A program made the position numbers and the translations under genes. Positions 1-7,988 of a DNA stretch of 62,580 bases are shown here, piece by piece. Within the stretch, counting starts at the first letter, position 1, and each line of letters starts with the position of its first letter. The DNA is from Shimia sp. (GTDB lineage: Bacteria; Pseudomonadota; Alphaproteobacteria; Rhodobacterales; Rhodobacteraceae): assembly GCA_024224295.1 (NCBI GenBank), contig JAAENN010000188.1:1-62580 (forward strand), written 5' to 3'. The notes under the pieces were generated by a model. It saw nothing but the letters and a program-made list of their open reading frames with translations, searched no databases and was not told the DNA's origin.

Positions 1-2
1 AC

Positions 3-110
3 GCTATCTTGGTGAATGCTAACTACGAAGCAGCAGCCAGGGAGGTCATGAGGGAAGAGTTCCGGCGGAAGGTTGGTCTGTTACCTGAGATCTCTACCGA
101 GCATCCTTAG
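3..110 (+). CDS. C-terminal 35 residues of an unidentified protein (5' end outside window)
   Basis: An open frame enters from the left edge and ends at TAG 108-110. The visible tail is highly charged (AREVMREEFRRK, then KVGLLPEISTEHP) and is probably helical followed by an extended end. I do not recognise the family. It is followed by non-coding DNA and a tRNA gene whose 3' end faces it, which is the usual arrangement at the end of an integrated phage or island, so a mobile-element gene is possible. That origin is inference. Only the open frame and the stop are seen. Confidence 0.4.
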   Translation, partial: AILVNANYEAAAREVMREEFRRKVGLLPEISTEHP

Positions 111-459
111 GGCTCCTAGTGACAGAGGGGGGAATGTCTATCTCTAGTGGGAGTGATGAGGGTTAGGTTGGTTATGGATTATTTATTTATAACAACTACC
201 TATCAATAACACTCCCCCCTCTAGGGGAGGGATTTATCCCCCATCCTCATTAATAGGCCCCGTAAGGAGGAGGAAGCTTAAGGGTCCCAGTCTAGGGGGT
301 TTAAGTGGCCTCTAATCAGACCATCTCTGTCCACCACACTGGGGCCAGTCTCCCTGCCTCAGACCACCCAAATCAACTGGGGCATAAACAGGGGCATTTC
401 TGGGGACAGAACGGACCGGTGTTCCGAGTGGGGTCTTCGTTCACTGATGTTCGATGAAA
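111..459. other. Gene-free end of a putative integrated element, next to tRNA-Gln
   Basis: About 350 bases with no convincing gene. The stretch is richer in A/T and in G- and C-runs than the neighbouring genes. It holds a long imperfect inverted repeat (124-222) and, near 375-415, closely spaced short repeats of the form ggggca(t) and tggggaca that could be integrase arm-type sites. It ends exactly at the 3' CCA end of the tRNA-Gln gene. An attachment site formed by the tRNA 3' end is a plausible reading, but no duplicate of that end is inside the window to prove it. Confidence 0.35.
124..222. repeat. Long imperfect inverted repeat
   Basis: Bases 124-137 (agaggggggaatgt) are complementary to 209-222 (acactcccccctct) at 13 of 14 positions. 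The interior (about 168-205) adds a second weaker pairing between ttaggttggttat-like and ataacaactaccta-like segments. The result would be a roughly 100-nt hairpin with an AT-rich tip, just after the stop of the truncated upstream protein. It could act as a terminator or processing signal for the element. It lacks a downstream T-run, so simple intrinsic termination is not supported. Confidence 0.4.
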
Positions 460-534
460 TGGCTGGGGTGGTAGGATTCGAACCTACGATGCGCTGTACC
501 AAAAACAGGTGCCTTACCACTTGGCTACACCCCA
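460..534 (-). tRNA. tRNA-Gln (anticodon TTG)
   Basis: The reverse strand folds as a complete cloverleaf. It has a 7-bp acceptor stem (TGGGGTG with CACCCCA), a D-stem GCC/GGC, an anticodon loop TTTTGGT with anticodon TTG at positions 34-36, a T-stem GTAGG/CCTAC around TTCGAAT, and an encoded 3' CCA. The first anticodon-stem pair is a C-C mismatch (CCTGT against ACAGC). The 3' end faces the putative integrated element on the left. In alphaproteobacteria Gln-tRNA is commonly made by the GatCAB route; no amidotransferase gene lies in this window. Confidence 0.93.
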
Positions 535-756
535 ACTGTGTGGGGGTGTTTACTTAGCAGTGCGCAGAGTCGCAAGAGCAGAAATGCATTTTTGGCAGAA
601 AAAAATTTACTCAAAATGCAGAAAAATTTTCGGAAGTTTTTAGGACTTCATTAACCCCTGATTTTTAGGACCCTGCGTCATTTTTCAAACCCGTGCGTGG
701 ACAAGAGGACCACCCGCACGACATGGTGGGACAACGAATTGGAGAGGAGTTGGGCG

Positions 757-1986
757 ATGTTTCTGGGAATGCGACCTGAAAACGAAAAGCTGTTGGCGCA
801 GGTGAAAGAGATGATCCGCGAAGAGGTGATGCCTCTGGAGGATGAATACCACGCGGAGATCGGCAAAGAGGACCGCTGGACCTACACCAAACGTCAGGCT
901 GAGATCCTTGAGGGGCTCAAATCCAAGGCGAAAGAGCGGGGACTCTGGAACTTCTGGCTGACGGATTCCGACAAGGGGTTTGGGCTCTCCACCGTGGAAT
1001 ATGCCTTCTTTGCGGAGCAGATGGGCAAGACGCCTTTGGGCGCGGAAGTGTTCAACTGTTCTGCGCCGGACACCGGCAATATGGAGGTGTTTGAGCGCTA
1101 TGGCAGCGACGCCATGAAAGAAGAGTGGCTGAAGCCGCTTCTGAATGGCGAAATCCGCTCGGCCTATCTGATGACCGAGCCGGATGTAGCCAGCTCGGAT
1201 GCGACCAACATCGAGATGTCCTGTGTGCGGGATGGCGATGAGTACGTGCTAAATGGCGAGAAATATTGGGCTTCTGGGGCCGGGGACCCGCGCTGCAAAG
1301 TCTATATCGTGATGGTGAAAACCGGCGGGGACGAGCTGCCGGTGCACAAGCGTCAGTCGATGATTGTGGTACCGGCAGGCACAGAAGGCATCGAGACTTT
1401 ACGGCCGATGATGGTCTACGGACAGGACGACGCGCCGCATGGTCATATGCATCTGAAGTTCACCAATGTGCGGGTGCCTGCGGACAGTATATTGCTGGGT
1501 GAGGGACGTGGCTTTGAGATTGCGCAGGGGCGGCTTGGGCCGGGGCGCATTCACCACTGTATGCGCGCGATTGGGCAGGCGGAAGCGGCGCTGGAGCGGA
1601 TGTGCAAACGCGCGCTGAGCCGGGAGGCCTTTGGCAAAAAGCTGGCGCATCTGGGGGCGAATTACGACATCATCGCCGAGTGCCGTATGGAGATTGAACA
1701 GGCGCGGCTGCTGTGTCTGAAGACCGCCTGGATCATGGATCAGGGTGACGCGCGGGCGGCGGCGCCGTGGATCAGCCAGATCAAAGTGGTGGCGCCCAAT
1801 GTCGCGCTGAAGGTGATCGATGAAGCGGTGCAGATGTTTGGCGGCACCGGCATTTCGCAGGACACCCCGCTGGCGCAGGCCTGGACACACGTGCGAACGT
1901 TGCGTCTTGCAGACGGTCCAGACGCGGTGCACCGCCGCCAAGTGGCCCGCAAAGAGCTGCGCCAATACACGCAGGAAAAGGTCTGA
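757..1986 (+). CDS. Acyl-CoA dehydrogenase, ACAD10/11-like
   Basis: A 409-residue FAD-dependent acyl-CoA dehydrogenase, predicted to be cytoplasmic and to pass electrons to ETF during acyl-CoA oxidation. The frame is open from 697, but I place the start at ATG 757, which has an AGGAG site 8 nt upstream and begins [10 protein letters not shown]; the longer version lacks a ribosome site. Family features are visible: the FAD/substrate segment with [11 protein letters not shown], the substrate-side [10 protein letters not shown], and the C-terminal [13 protein letters not shown]. It ends in [10 protein letters not shown], where the Asp sits as in ACAD10/11-type enzymes. The gene stands alone, followed by a strong terminator. 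The acyl substrate cannot be told from sequence. Confidence 0.9.
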   Translation: MFLGMRPENEKLLAQVKEMIREEVMPLEDEYHAEIGKEDRWTYTKRQAEILEGLKSKAKERGLWNFWLTDSDKGFGLSTVEYAFFAEQMGKTPLGAEVFNCSAPDTGNMEVFERYGSDAMKEEWLKPLLNGEIRSAYLMTEPDVASSDATNIEMSCVRDGDEYVLNGEKYWASGAGDPRCKVYIVMVKTGGDELPVHKRQSMIVVPAGTEGIETLRPMMVYGQDDAPHGHMHLKFTNVRVPADSILLGEGRGFEIAQGRLGPGRIHHCMRAIGQAEAALERMCKRALSREAFGKKLAHLGANYDIIAECRMEIEQARLLCLKTAWIMDQGDARAAAPWISQIKVVAPNVALKVIDEAVQMFGGTGISQDTPLAQAWTHVRTLRLADGPDAVHRRQVARKELRQYTQEKV

Positions 1987-2042
1987 TTTTCACGTCGGTT
2001 TAACATCTGTATCGCGACTGTTTTGCGGAGGTGCGTATTTTG

Positions 2043-2075
2043 AGGCCCCGACTCGGTGAGTCGGGGCCTGTTTTT
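2043..2075 (+). terminator. Intrinsic terminator after the acyl-CoA dehydrogenase
   Basis: An 11-bp perfect stem (2043-2053 aggccccgact with 2059-2069 agtcggggcct), a 5-nt loop and an immediate T-run. The remaining bases up to the next gene at 2339 show no further gene or clear motif. Confidence 0.9.
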
Positions 2076-2338
2076 GTTGCATTGGGGAGGGGCGCAACAG
2101 CGGGCGGTGGGATAGGGAAGGTTAAACAATTGAACGCTGCCCGGTAGTGATGACGTTTTGTCACCGCATTTCTGGCAGCTTGCTGCGCAAGCGTCTGGCG
2201 AATGATGCGGCGCTGAGTCATGTCAGGCGAATAGGCGTGAGGTTGAGCAACCGGGCATTAACACTGCTTGTATATGCATGAAGGGTGCTGGTCCTGTTAG
2301 ATCTGTAGCAGGGTGCCTTTCTATGGAGGAACACGGGT

Positions 2339-3277
2339 ATGCGGTTAATCAGTAACTATGTCCAAGTGTTTGTGGCTCTCACTGCTCTTGTGTTTTCTGG
2401 CATGGCAGAGGCAGGGGCACGCGACTGTGATCGCGTCAAACCTCTTGCGGAGTTGAATGCCGAGATGGCCACGGCAGCTTTGGCAAGTTGTGATGCCAGC
2501 AGCTCAACCATGCAGCGAATCAAACTGCAGCTTCAGGGTGTCAGCCTTCAAGGACTTGAGCGCATTCTCACGCGTTTGAATATGTCGTCCTACCACTCCA
2601 GTGTGGAGGACCTGTTTGCGCAAGCCAGCGAATACGCACTGTCCGGCAAGGTTGCTGCCCGGTCTGACGTAGAAACTACTGTTCGGAAAATTGACCGCAT
2701 GATCTCAAAAATCTGTGCGGGGCAGCTGAGCGGTGGCGCTGGACCTGACGGAAGATATGAGGGGGATGCAGAGGGCGACGGTGGTTTCTGGGAAGATCAA
2801 AACGATTGGGTGCGCGCTACGGGCTTTACCGCAAGCGCAGGTAGTGTGCTGTTGTTTCTTGTCGGACTGATTCAACACAAGAAGATGTGCTCGGTACCTG
2901 CTGTACTGATTGGAAATGGGCAGGAGTTCCCTGGAAAACTGTCCCGCGCCGGTTTACATGCCGCTCGATTTGAGCCCTTGAATAAAGCCGTTGCAGATCA
3001 ACTGACAGAATTGATGGCTTGCCCTGGGTTCATACACTTTGACCTCCGCGTCGACGACGTTGATCGGCCTGTATTCGTTGACGGCTATCATAGTTTCTAT
3101 GCACCCTTGTACTTCTTTTCAAACTTAACGCGAAAGGAACTTTGGGCGCTTTTGTCACTGTCAGAGCGTCCCATTCGCAACGCGCCGTATATTGGGCACA
3201 GATCGACACGCAAAAAGTGGCGTGCGGAAATCAAAGAAAGAAAAAGACTGATCAAACAGGCGAATCCGGCCAATTGA
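2339..3277 (+). CDS. Secreted or membrane-anchored protein, possible degenerate PilZ-like domain
   Basis: A 312-residue protein, not firmly recognised. It starts at ATG 2339 with GGAGGA 9 nt upstream. Residues 1-26 form a signal peptide (hydrophobic core VQVFVALTALVF, cleavage near AEAGA). The next ~110 residues are helical and contain several Cys (CDR, SCD, ICAG). A glycine- and aspartate-rich linker follows, then one membrane segment near residues 165-182 (SAGSVLLFLVGLIQH) that would put a basic C-terminal part in the cytoplasm. That part (CSVPAVLIGNGQEFPGKLSR and onward) resembles the strand pattern of PilZ-type domains but lacks the RxxxR and D/NxSxxG motifs, so c-di-GMP binding is not supported. 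Single gene between a terminator and a convergent hsp70. Confidence 0.75.
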   Translation: MRLISNYVQVFVALTALVFSGMAEAGARDCDRVKPLAELNAEMATAALASCDASSSTMQRIKLQLQGVSLQGLERILTRLNMSSYHSSVEDLFAQASEYALSGKVAARSDVETTVRKIDRMISKICAGQLSGGAGPDGRYEGDAEGDGGFWEDQNDWVRATGFTASAGSVLLFLVGLIQHKKMCSVPAVLIGNGQEFPGKLSRAGLHAARFEPLNKAVADQLTELMACPGFIHFDLRVDDVDRPVFVDGYHSFYAPLYFFSNLTRKELWALLSLSERPIRNAPYIGHRSTRKKWRAEIKERKRLIKQANPAN

Positions 3278-3414
3278 GGTGACGTATTTGGCGTTTTCTA
3301 GAAAGGCTGTACCGCGCATGGTTGGGAAGGGATTTGGCTGCCTGTACTGTTTCTGATTTGAATCCAGGACGCTGCTGACAAGGCCAAACTACGTTTCGGG
3401 GACTTGTTGCGCCA

Positions 3415-4665
3415 TCACTTTTGCCGCTGCTCTGCCGCAATCGCCAAGCCATCCGCGACGGCTGTGAAGACCTCAGAGACTTTGTGATCGGCCTGCGGGA
3501 AGCGCGCTTTGGCGGTGTCTTGCACCACCGACAACAGGCTGGAGCCGCCGACGTAGATCACTTGGGTGACCTCCTGCGCGGCGGTGCCTGTGTCTGTCAG
3601 TATGTCCAACATGGCCTGATCGAGCTTGGCCGCGTGGCCGGCGAGGATGTCGGGCAGCAGCGCGGGGGGAAGGGGGACTGTCAGGGAGCTGTTGAGCACG
3701 GAGAGGTCGATTTTGGGGTTGGCGGTGGCCTTGCTGGCGGAGACTTTGCCGGCCTCAACAGCAAAGGCGATGTCGTGGCCCAACTCGTCGCGCAGGACCT
3801 CGGCGAGGCGGGCGATTTGGCCCGGCGCTTGGGCCTGGCGCAGCATGCCGTCCACGGCGCGGCGGGTTTGCGCGGTGTAGAGGAAGGGGATTTTCTCCCA
3901 GGTGGCGAGGTCGTTGAAGATCGCTGCTGGGGCGGTGTGGGTACCGCTGCCAAACTGGTTGCGCAGCTCGGTGCCGCGGCCAAGCAAGGGCATGACGCGG
4001 TCGGTGCTGATGGCGCGGTCAAAGTCGGTGCCGCCGATGCGCACGCCGTGGTTGGCGAGCGTGTCGATGCCAGCGTCGGTGGTGCGAAACAGCGTGAAGT
4101 CGGAGGTACCGCCGCCGATGTCGACGATCAGGCCAAGCTGGTTTGTTTGATCGAGTGCGCCGTTGGCGATGGCGGCGGCTTCGGGTTCGGCCATGAAGGT
4201 GACGTCCGTGAAACCGGCGGCGAGGTAGCAGGCGCGCAGGTCGGCTTCGGCTTGCGCCTCGCGCGGGTCATCTGCGCCGTGAAAGACCACCGGGCGGCCG
4301 GAGAGGGCGTGCTCAAATGTCAGGCCGGTTTGCGCTTCGGCGGTGGTTTTGATGTGGCGCAGGAAGCGGGCGATGATGTCGACAAAGGTGACGCGCTCGT
4401 TCAGGATCTGGCGCTTTTCGTGCATCAGCGTGGTGCCGAGCACGCGTTTGAGGGCACGCATGAAACGGCCTTCGAGCCCGTCCAGAAGTGCCTGGTTCGC
4501 CGGGGTGCCGAGCAGAGTTTTGCGACTGTCGAAGTCAAAGAAGAAGGTGGTCGGCAGGGTGGTTTCGCCGTGGGCGAAGGTCATCAGGTGCGGCGCGCCG
4601 TTGACCGCAACCCCTGCGGCGGAGTTGGAGGTGCCAAAGTCAATGCCAAGGGTGTGGGTGTGCAT
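3415..4665 (-). CDS. Hsp70 family ATPase, YegD-like
   Basis: A 416-residue Hsp70/actin-fold ATPase of the YegD type, shorter than DnaK and without the usual C-terminal lid. The start is ATG 4665 (MHTHTLGIDFGTSNS) with GGAG about 9 nt upstream; an open frame extends further but has no ribosome site. The phosphate-1 loop IDFGTSNSA, the phosphate-2 segment LIVDIGGGTSDFTLF and the C-terminal adenosine motif VIYVGGSSLLS are all present. Such proteins are thought to be chaperone-like but their clients are unknown. A decayed copy of the first 14 codons is found at 6648-6690, showing this locus was once duplicated. Confidence 0.9.
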   Translation of the reverse strand: MHTHTLGIDFGTSNSAAGVAVNGAPHLMTFAHGETTLPTTFFFDFDSRKTLLGTPANQALLDGLEGRFMRALKRVLGTTLMHEKRQILNERVTFVDIIARFLRHIKTTAEAQTGLTFEHALSGRPVVFHGADDPREAQAEADLRACYLAAGFTDVTFMAEPEAAAIANGALDQTNQLGLIVDIGGGTSDFTLFRTTDAGIDTLANHGVRIGGTDFDRAISTDRVMPLLGRGTELRNQFGSGTHTAPAAIFNDLATWEKIPFLYTAQTRRAVDGMLRQAQAPGQIARLAEVLRDELGHDIAFAVEAGKVSASKATANPKIDLSVLNSSLTVPLPPALLPDILAGHAAKLDQAMLDILTDTGTAAQEVTQVIYVGGSSLLSVVQDTAKARFPQADHKVSEVFTAVADGLAIAAEQRQK

Positions 4666-4846
4666 GGGGTCGGTCTCCGCCAGTGAAATCGAAGGCGCGG
4701 GTTTAGGGGGCTGTGGGAGGGTGGTCAAGTGGGGGATCACTGACATGCTTGGCGGACTTGTTTAGTTTGAGTGTCGAAATAATTATTGGCGTGTGGGAGA
4801 AAGCCTGTTTAGGTGGGTGGAGCAGAGATGTTGGGGAGGCATGATG

Positions 4847-6475
4847 ATGACCGTAAAGACCATTCGGAACCCGATTTTGCGCGGCTTTAATCCGGATCCG
4901 TCGATCTGTCGGGTGGGGCAGGATTTCTACATCGCGACCTCGACGTTTGAGTGGTATCCGGGGGTGCAGATCAGTCACTCGAAAGACTTGGTGAACTGGC
5001 GGACCTTGCCGCAACCGCTTACCCGGGCAAGCCAGTAGGATATGCGGGGCAATCCGGACAGTTGCGGTATCTGGGCGCCGGCGTTGAGCTATGCGGATGG
5101 CAAGTTCTGGCTGATTTACACGGATGTGAAGCGGCTGGATGGGAACTTCAAGGACGCACACAATTATCTGGTGACGGCGGAGAACATTGAGGGGCCGTGG
5201 TCTGATCCAATTTACCTGAACTCCAGCGGGTTTGATCCGTCGCTGTTTCATGACGCGGATGGGCGCAAGTATCTGGTCAACGTGGTCTGGAACCATCTGG
5301 CGACGATGGGGGATGCGAACACGCGGGGCGCGTCTTTTTTTGGGGGCATCCTGCTGCAGGAGTACAGCGTTGCAGAAGGGCGGTTGGTCGGGGAGATCAC
5401 CAACATTTTTGCGGGCAGTGACCTTGGGCTGACCGAGGCGCCACATTTGATGCAGCGCAACGGGTATTACTATTTGATCACGGCCGAAGGCGGCACGGGG
5501 TATGAGCATGCGGTGTCTTATGCGCGGTCTAAGGACTTGCTTGGCCCATATCAGCTGCATCCACAGAAGCATCTGGTGCATGTTCGCGACAATGACGCGA
5601 GTCCGCTGCAACGCACGGGGCATGGGCAATATGTCGAGCTGGAAGATGGCTCGGTCTTTCACACGTTCCTGACCACGCGGCCTTTGCCGGGGATGCGGCG
5701 CTCGCAGATGGGGCGGGAGACCGGGATTGCGAAATGTGTCTGGGGGGCGGATGACTGGCTCTATCTGGAAGAGGGCGGCACGGTTCCGCATTTGGAACAG
5801 CCTGCGCCGGATTTGCCAGAGCGCCCGTGGCCAGCACCGCCGGAGCGGTTTGAGTTTGCGGACATGCTGGCTTTGCCACCGCAGTTGCAATGGCTGCGCA
5901 GTCCAGAACCTGCGCGGTTGTTTGAGCTGACTGAGGACGCGCTGCGGCTCTATGGGCGGGAGTCGATTGGGTCTTGGTTTGAGCAGGCTTTGGTGGCGGC
6001 GCGGCAGACGGAATGGCAGTGTTCGGCGGAGACTTCGGTGAAATTTGCGCCAGACAGCTATCAGCAGATGGCGGGGTTGACGGCGTATTACAATCGTACC
6101 CAGTTTCACTATTTGGCGCTGACCATGGATCCGGCGACAGGCGGGCGGGCGTTGACACTCCTGTCCTGTCTGGATTGGCCTGAAGGGCGGTTGACCTATC
6201 CGCTGGGCGATATGGTGGCGGTGCCAAAGGACGGCGCGGTGCGGATGAAGTTGGAGATCAACCGCGAGAACTTACAGTTTTTCTATGCGTTGGAGGCTGG
6301 CGACTGGCAAGCGATCGGACCGGTGCTCGATGCGTCGCGGTTGTCAGACGAAGGCGTGCGCGGGGAGCATTCCAACTTCACCGGCTGTTTTGTTGGGATG
6401 TGCGCACAGGACATGACCGGACGGGCACAAACGGCGGATTTTGCCTATTTTGAGGTGAAGAACCGGGAGGAGTGA
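4847..6475 (+). pseudogene. GH43 beta-xylosidase interrupted by one in-frame amber codon
   Basis: The frame would encode a full-length (about 542-residue) glycoside hydrolase family 43 enzyme acting on xylan-derived oligosaccharides. The start is ambiguous among three consecutive ATGs (4841, 4844, 4847); 4847 has the best spacing (7 nt) from GGAGG. All three family catalytic acids are present: Asp17 in NPDPS, Asp near 130 in GFDPSLF, and Glu near 197 in TEAPHL. A C-terminal beta-sandwich follows (about 320-540). Codon 64 is TAG (5036-5038) between TRASQ and DMRGNPDS; homologues commonly have Leu there, so TTG to TAG is the likely change. Reading resumes in the same frame with no other lesion. 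Re-initiation at ATG 5042 would lose the catalytic base. No transporter or other xylan gene is adjacent. Confidence 0.85.
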
Positions 6476-6511
6476 CGCGCCGTAGGCAGGCACAGCCCTA
6501 ACGGTTCACAC

Positions 6512-6541
6512 AAAAAGGGCGCCCGCTCGAGGCGCCTTTTT
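6512..6541. terminator. Terminator hairpin, apparently a copy of the carB terminator
   Basis: A GC stem flanked by A5 and T5 (aaaaagggcgcc ... ggcgccttttt), so it can work in both directions. It lies 37 nt after the GH43 stop. It also sits in the same position relative to the carB-end remnant (6560-6650) as the true carB terminator (7935-7968) does to carB, so it probably belongs to that duplicated block. Confidence 0.75.
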
Positions 6542-6559
6542 CTGTTCTAAGACGGAAGC

Positions 6560-6735
6560 TTAGCCCTGCAAGCTGCGCACTTCCAGGTCGCCTTCTTCAC
6601 GCGCTATCATGCCGCGGGTAGTGGTGTGGGACGCGGCGGCGTGGTGAAGTTGGAGGTGCCAAAGTCGATGCTAAGTGTGTGGGTGTGCATGGTCCTGGCT
6701 TCGCCAGTGAAAACGAGGCGCGATTTCAGATTTTG
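6560..6735 (-). pseudogene. Decayed hsp70'-'carB chimera (rearrangement scar)
   Basis: On the minus strand this begins with ATG 6690 and the same 14 codons as the Hsp70 gene at 4665 (MHTHTL.IDFGTSN, with one G-to-S change). It then jumps into the last ~28 codons of carB (FTT...), which have lost one base and so run out of frame to a TGA; the carB stop TAA is still visible at 6560-6562. Upstream sequence to about 6735 matches the Hsp70 leader, and the downstream terminator matches the carB one. The join (about 6648-6650) shows a few bases of shared sequence. It is a scar left by duplication and deletion and encodes nothing useful. Confidence 0.85.
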
Positions 6736-6755
6736 TTGTGCGGGTGGTCATGAGG

Positions 6756-7813
6756 TCAAAACAGGGGACCTGACGGGGCGCTGAGCAGCAGGGCCTCGTG
6801 TTCGTTGTAGAGGGTGCGCATTTGTGGGGTTTCCAGGTGTGTCATGAACACGCGTGTGATGGGGACATATTGCCAGTAGAGCGCGGCGTGACGTTTGACC
6901 TGACCGTCGTTCAGAAAGCGCAGGGCGACGGTTTGGCTAAACGTTGAGGAGACAAACCCCGTGGGGCGTGGTGGTGTGAGCGCGGCGTCAGAGTAGATTA
7001 CGCGATACAGAGGAATATGCGTGATCCCAAGAGCGTGGAAGGCGGCACGTAGGAAGGCAAGGCGGACGAGGATGTGGCGCTTGCGGTGGGCCATGGATTT
7101 CGCGCCGGACAATTCAGCGGGGTCGCGCAGTATGTTGCCTTCAAAAGCGCATAGGCCAAGGTCGACCAGTGCAAGCCGGTGTGCTTTGATGGTTTCGCCG
7201 GCGTGTGGGTTGCTGATGTATTGGGTGGCGACATCGGTCTCGATGTGCTGGACGTCGTGGTGTGTGAGCCAAGTCGACAGGGCGTCGGGATCGGTGAACG
7301 CGGTAAAGGTTTCCGGATAGAGTGCGGCGTCGGGGCGGTGTCCTGCTTTGGTCAACCAGTCATGCGCTTGGGCTGTCAGCTTGGAGAGCTGGGCTTCGGT
7401 GCCGGCGGATTGCGCGGCCTTTGTGGGGACTTTGAGGCGGTGGTTGAGGCGATGGCTGGCGGCTGTAAGTGCGTCTTGGGTGCTTTGGGGCAGGGTCGGC
7501 GTGGCGGGGTCACATAGGAATTTGTGTGATTGCCAAACCGGAAGTGTCCAGTGCGCACCTGTGTCCTCAAAATCGAGGACTTCCACGGTAACACTGGCAG
7601 TGTGTTCGCTCAGGGCGGTGATCTTGACCGGGGTGTTGCGCGGGTCACGCATCCAGAGCGTGGCACCAAGGGGGAGATTGGCGAGAGTGGCAACGTTTGC
7701 CTGAGGTGGGGAAGGGATAGCTATCAGAGCACCGGATGGAGGGTGACCCCGGCACAGGCGGTCAGGCTGGTGAGAGTGACTAAAGCGGCAAGGATTAGGA
7801 TTGTACGTGTCAT
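6756..7813 (-). pseudogene. Lipoprotein with ADP-ribosyltransferase-like motifs, frameshifted after the signal peptide
   Basis: ATG 7813 opens a clear lipoprotein signal (MTRTILILAA..., lipobox LTAC-AG) that stops after 28 codons at TGA. The long downstream frame to 6756 joins it only if one base is restored near 7725-7745. The total of 1058 nt is one short of a whole number of codons. The mature part (about 330 residues) is not a family I can name with certainty. Its C-terminal third carries, in order, an Arg in PLYRVIYS, a Ser-Thr-Ser-like strand FVSSTFS, and ExE in YNEHEALLL. That is the R-S-E order of arginine-specific mono-ADP-ribosyltransferases. The gene lies downstream of the carB terminator on the same strand. 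A sequencing error could also explain the shift. Confidence 0.55.
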
Positions 7814-7934
7814 GACCTGCTCTCAAATGCTTATCTGTTTTACGGCAGCCTGAGTGCTTGGGAGGCGTTGGGTCAAGGCCCGCTGGATTTTCGCCGAAGA
7901 AGCGAGTCTTTTTGGCATCGCCTGTATTGGAGGC

Positions 7935-7968
7935 AAAAAAAAGGGCGGCCAAGTGGCCGCCCTTTTTA
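7935..7968 (-). terminator. carB terminator
   Basis: An 11-bp stem (7940-7950 with 7955-7965, loop aagt) is followed on the minus strand by a long T-run. It lies 21 nt after the carB stop codon. Confidence 0.92.
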
Positions 7969-7988
7969 TGGTTGGAAATTTTTGTGAA

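Noticed and set aside
3421..4686. 421-codon plus-strand open frame over the Hsp70 gene
   Set aside because: Gly/Val/Ala-rich shadow of a clearly recognisable Hsp70 gene on the other strand.
4703..6109. 468-codon minus-strand open frame over the GH43 gene
   Set aside because: Arg/Pro/Leu-rich antisense shadow; the GH43 frame shows real motifs on both sides of its stop.
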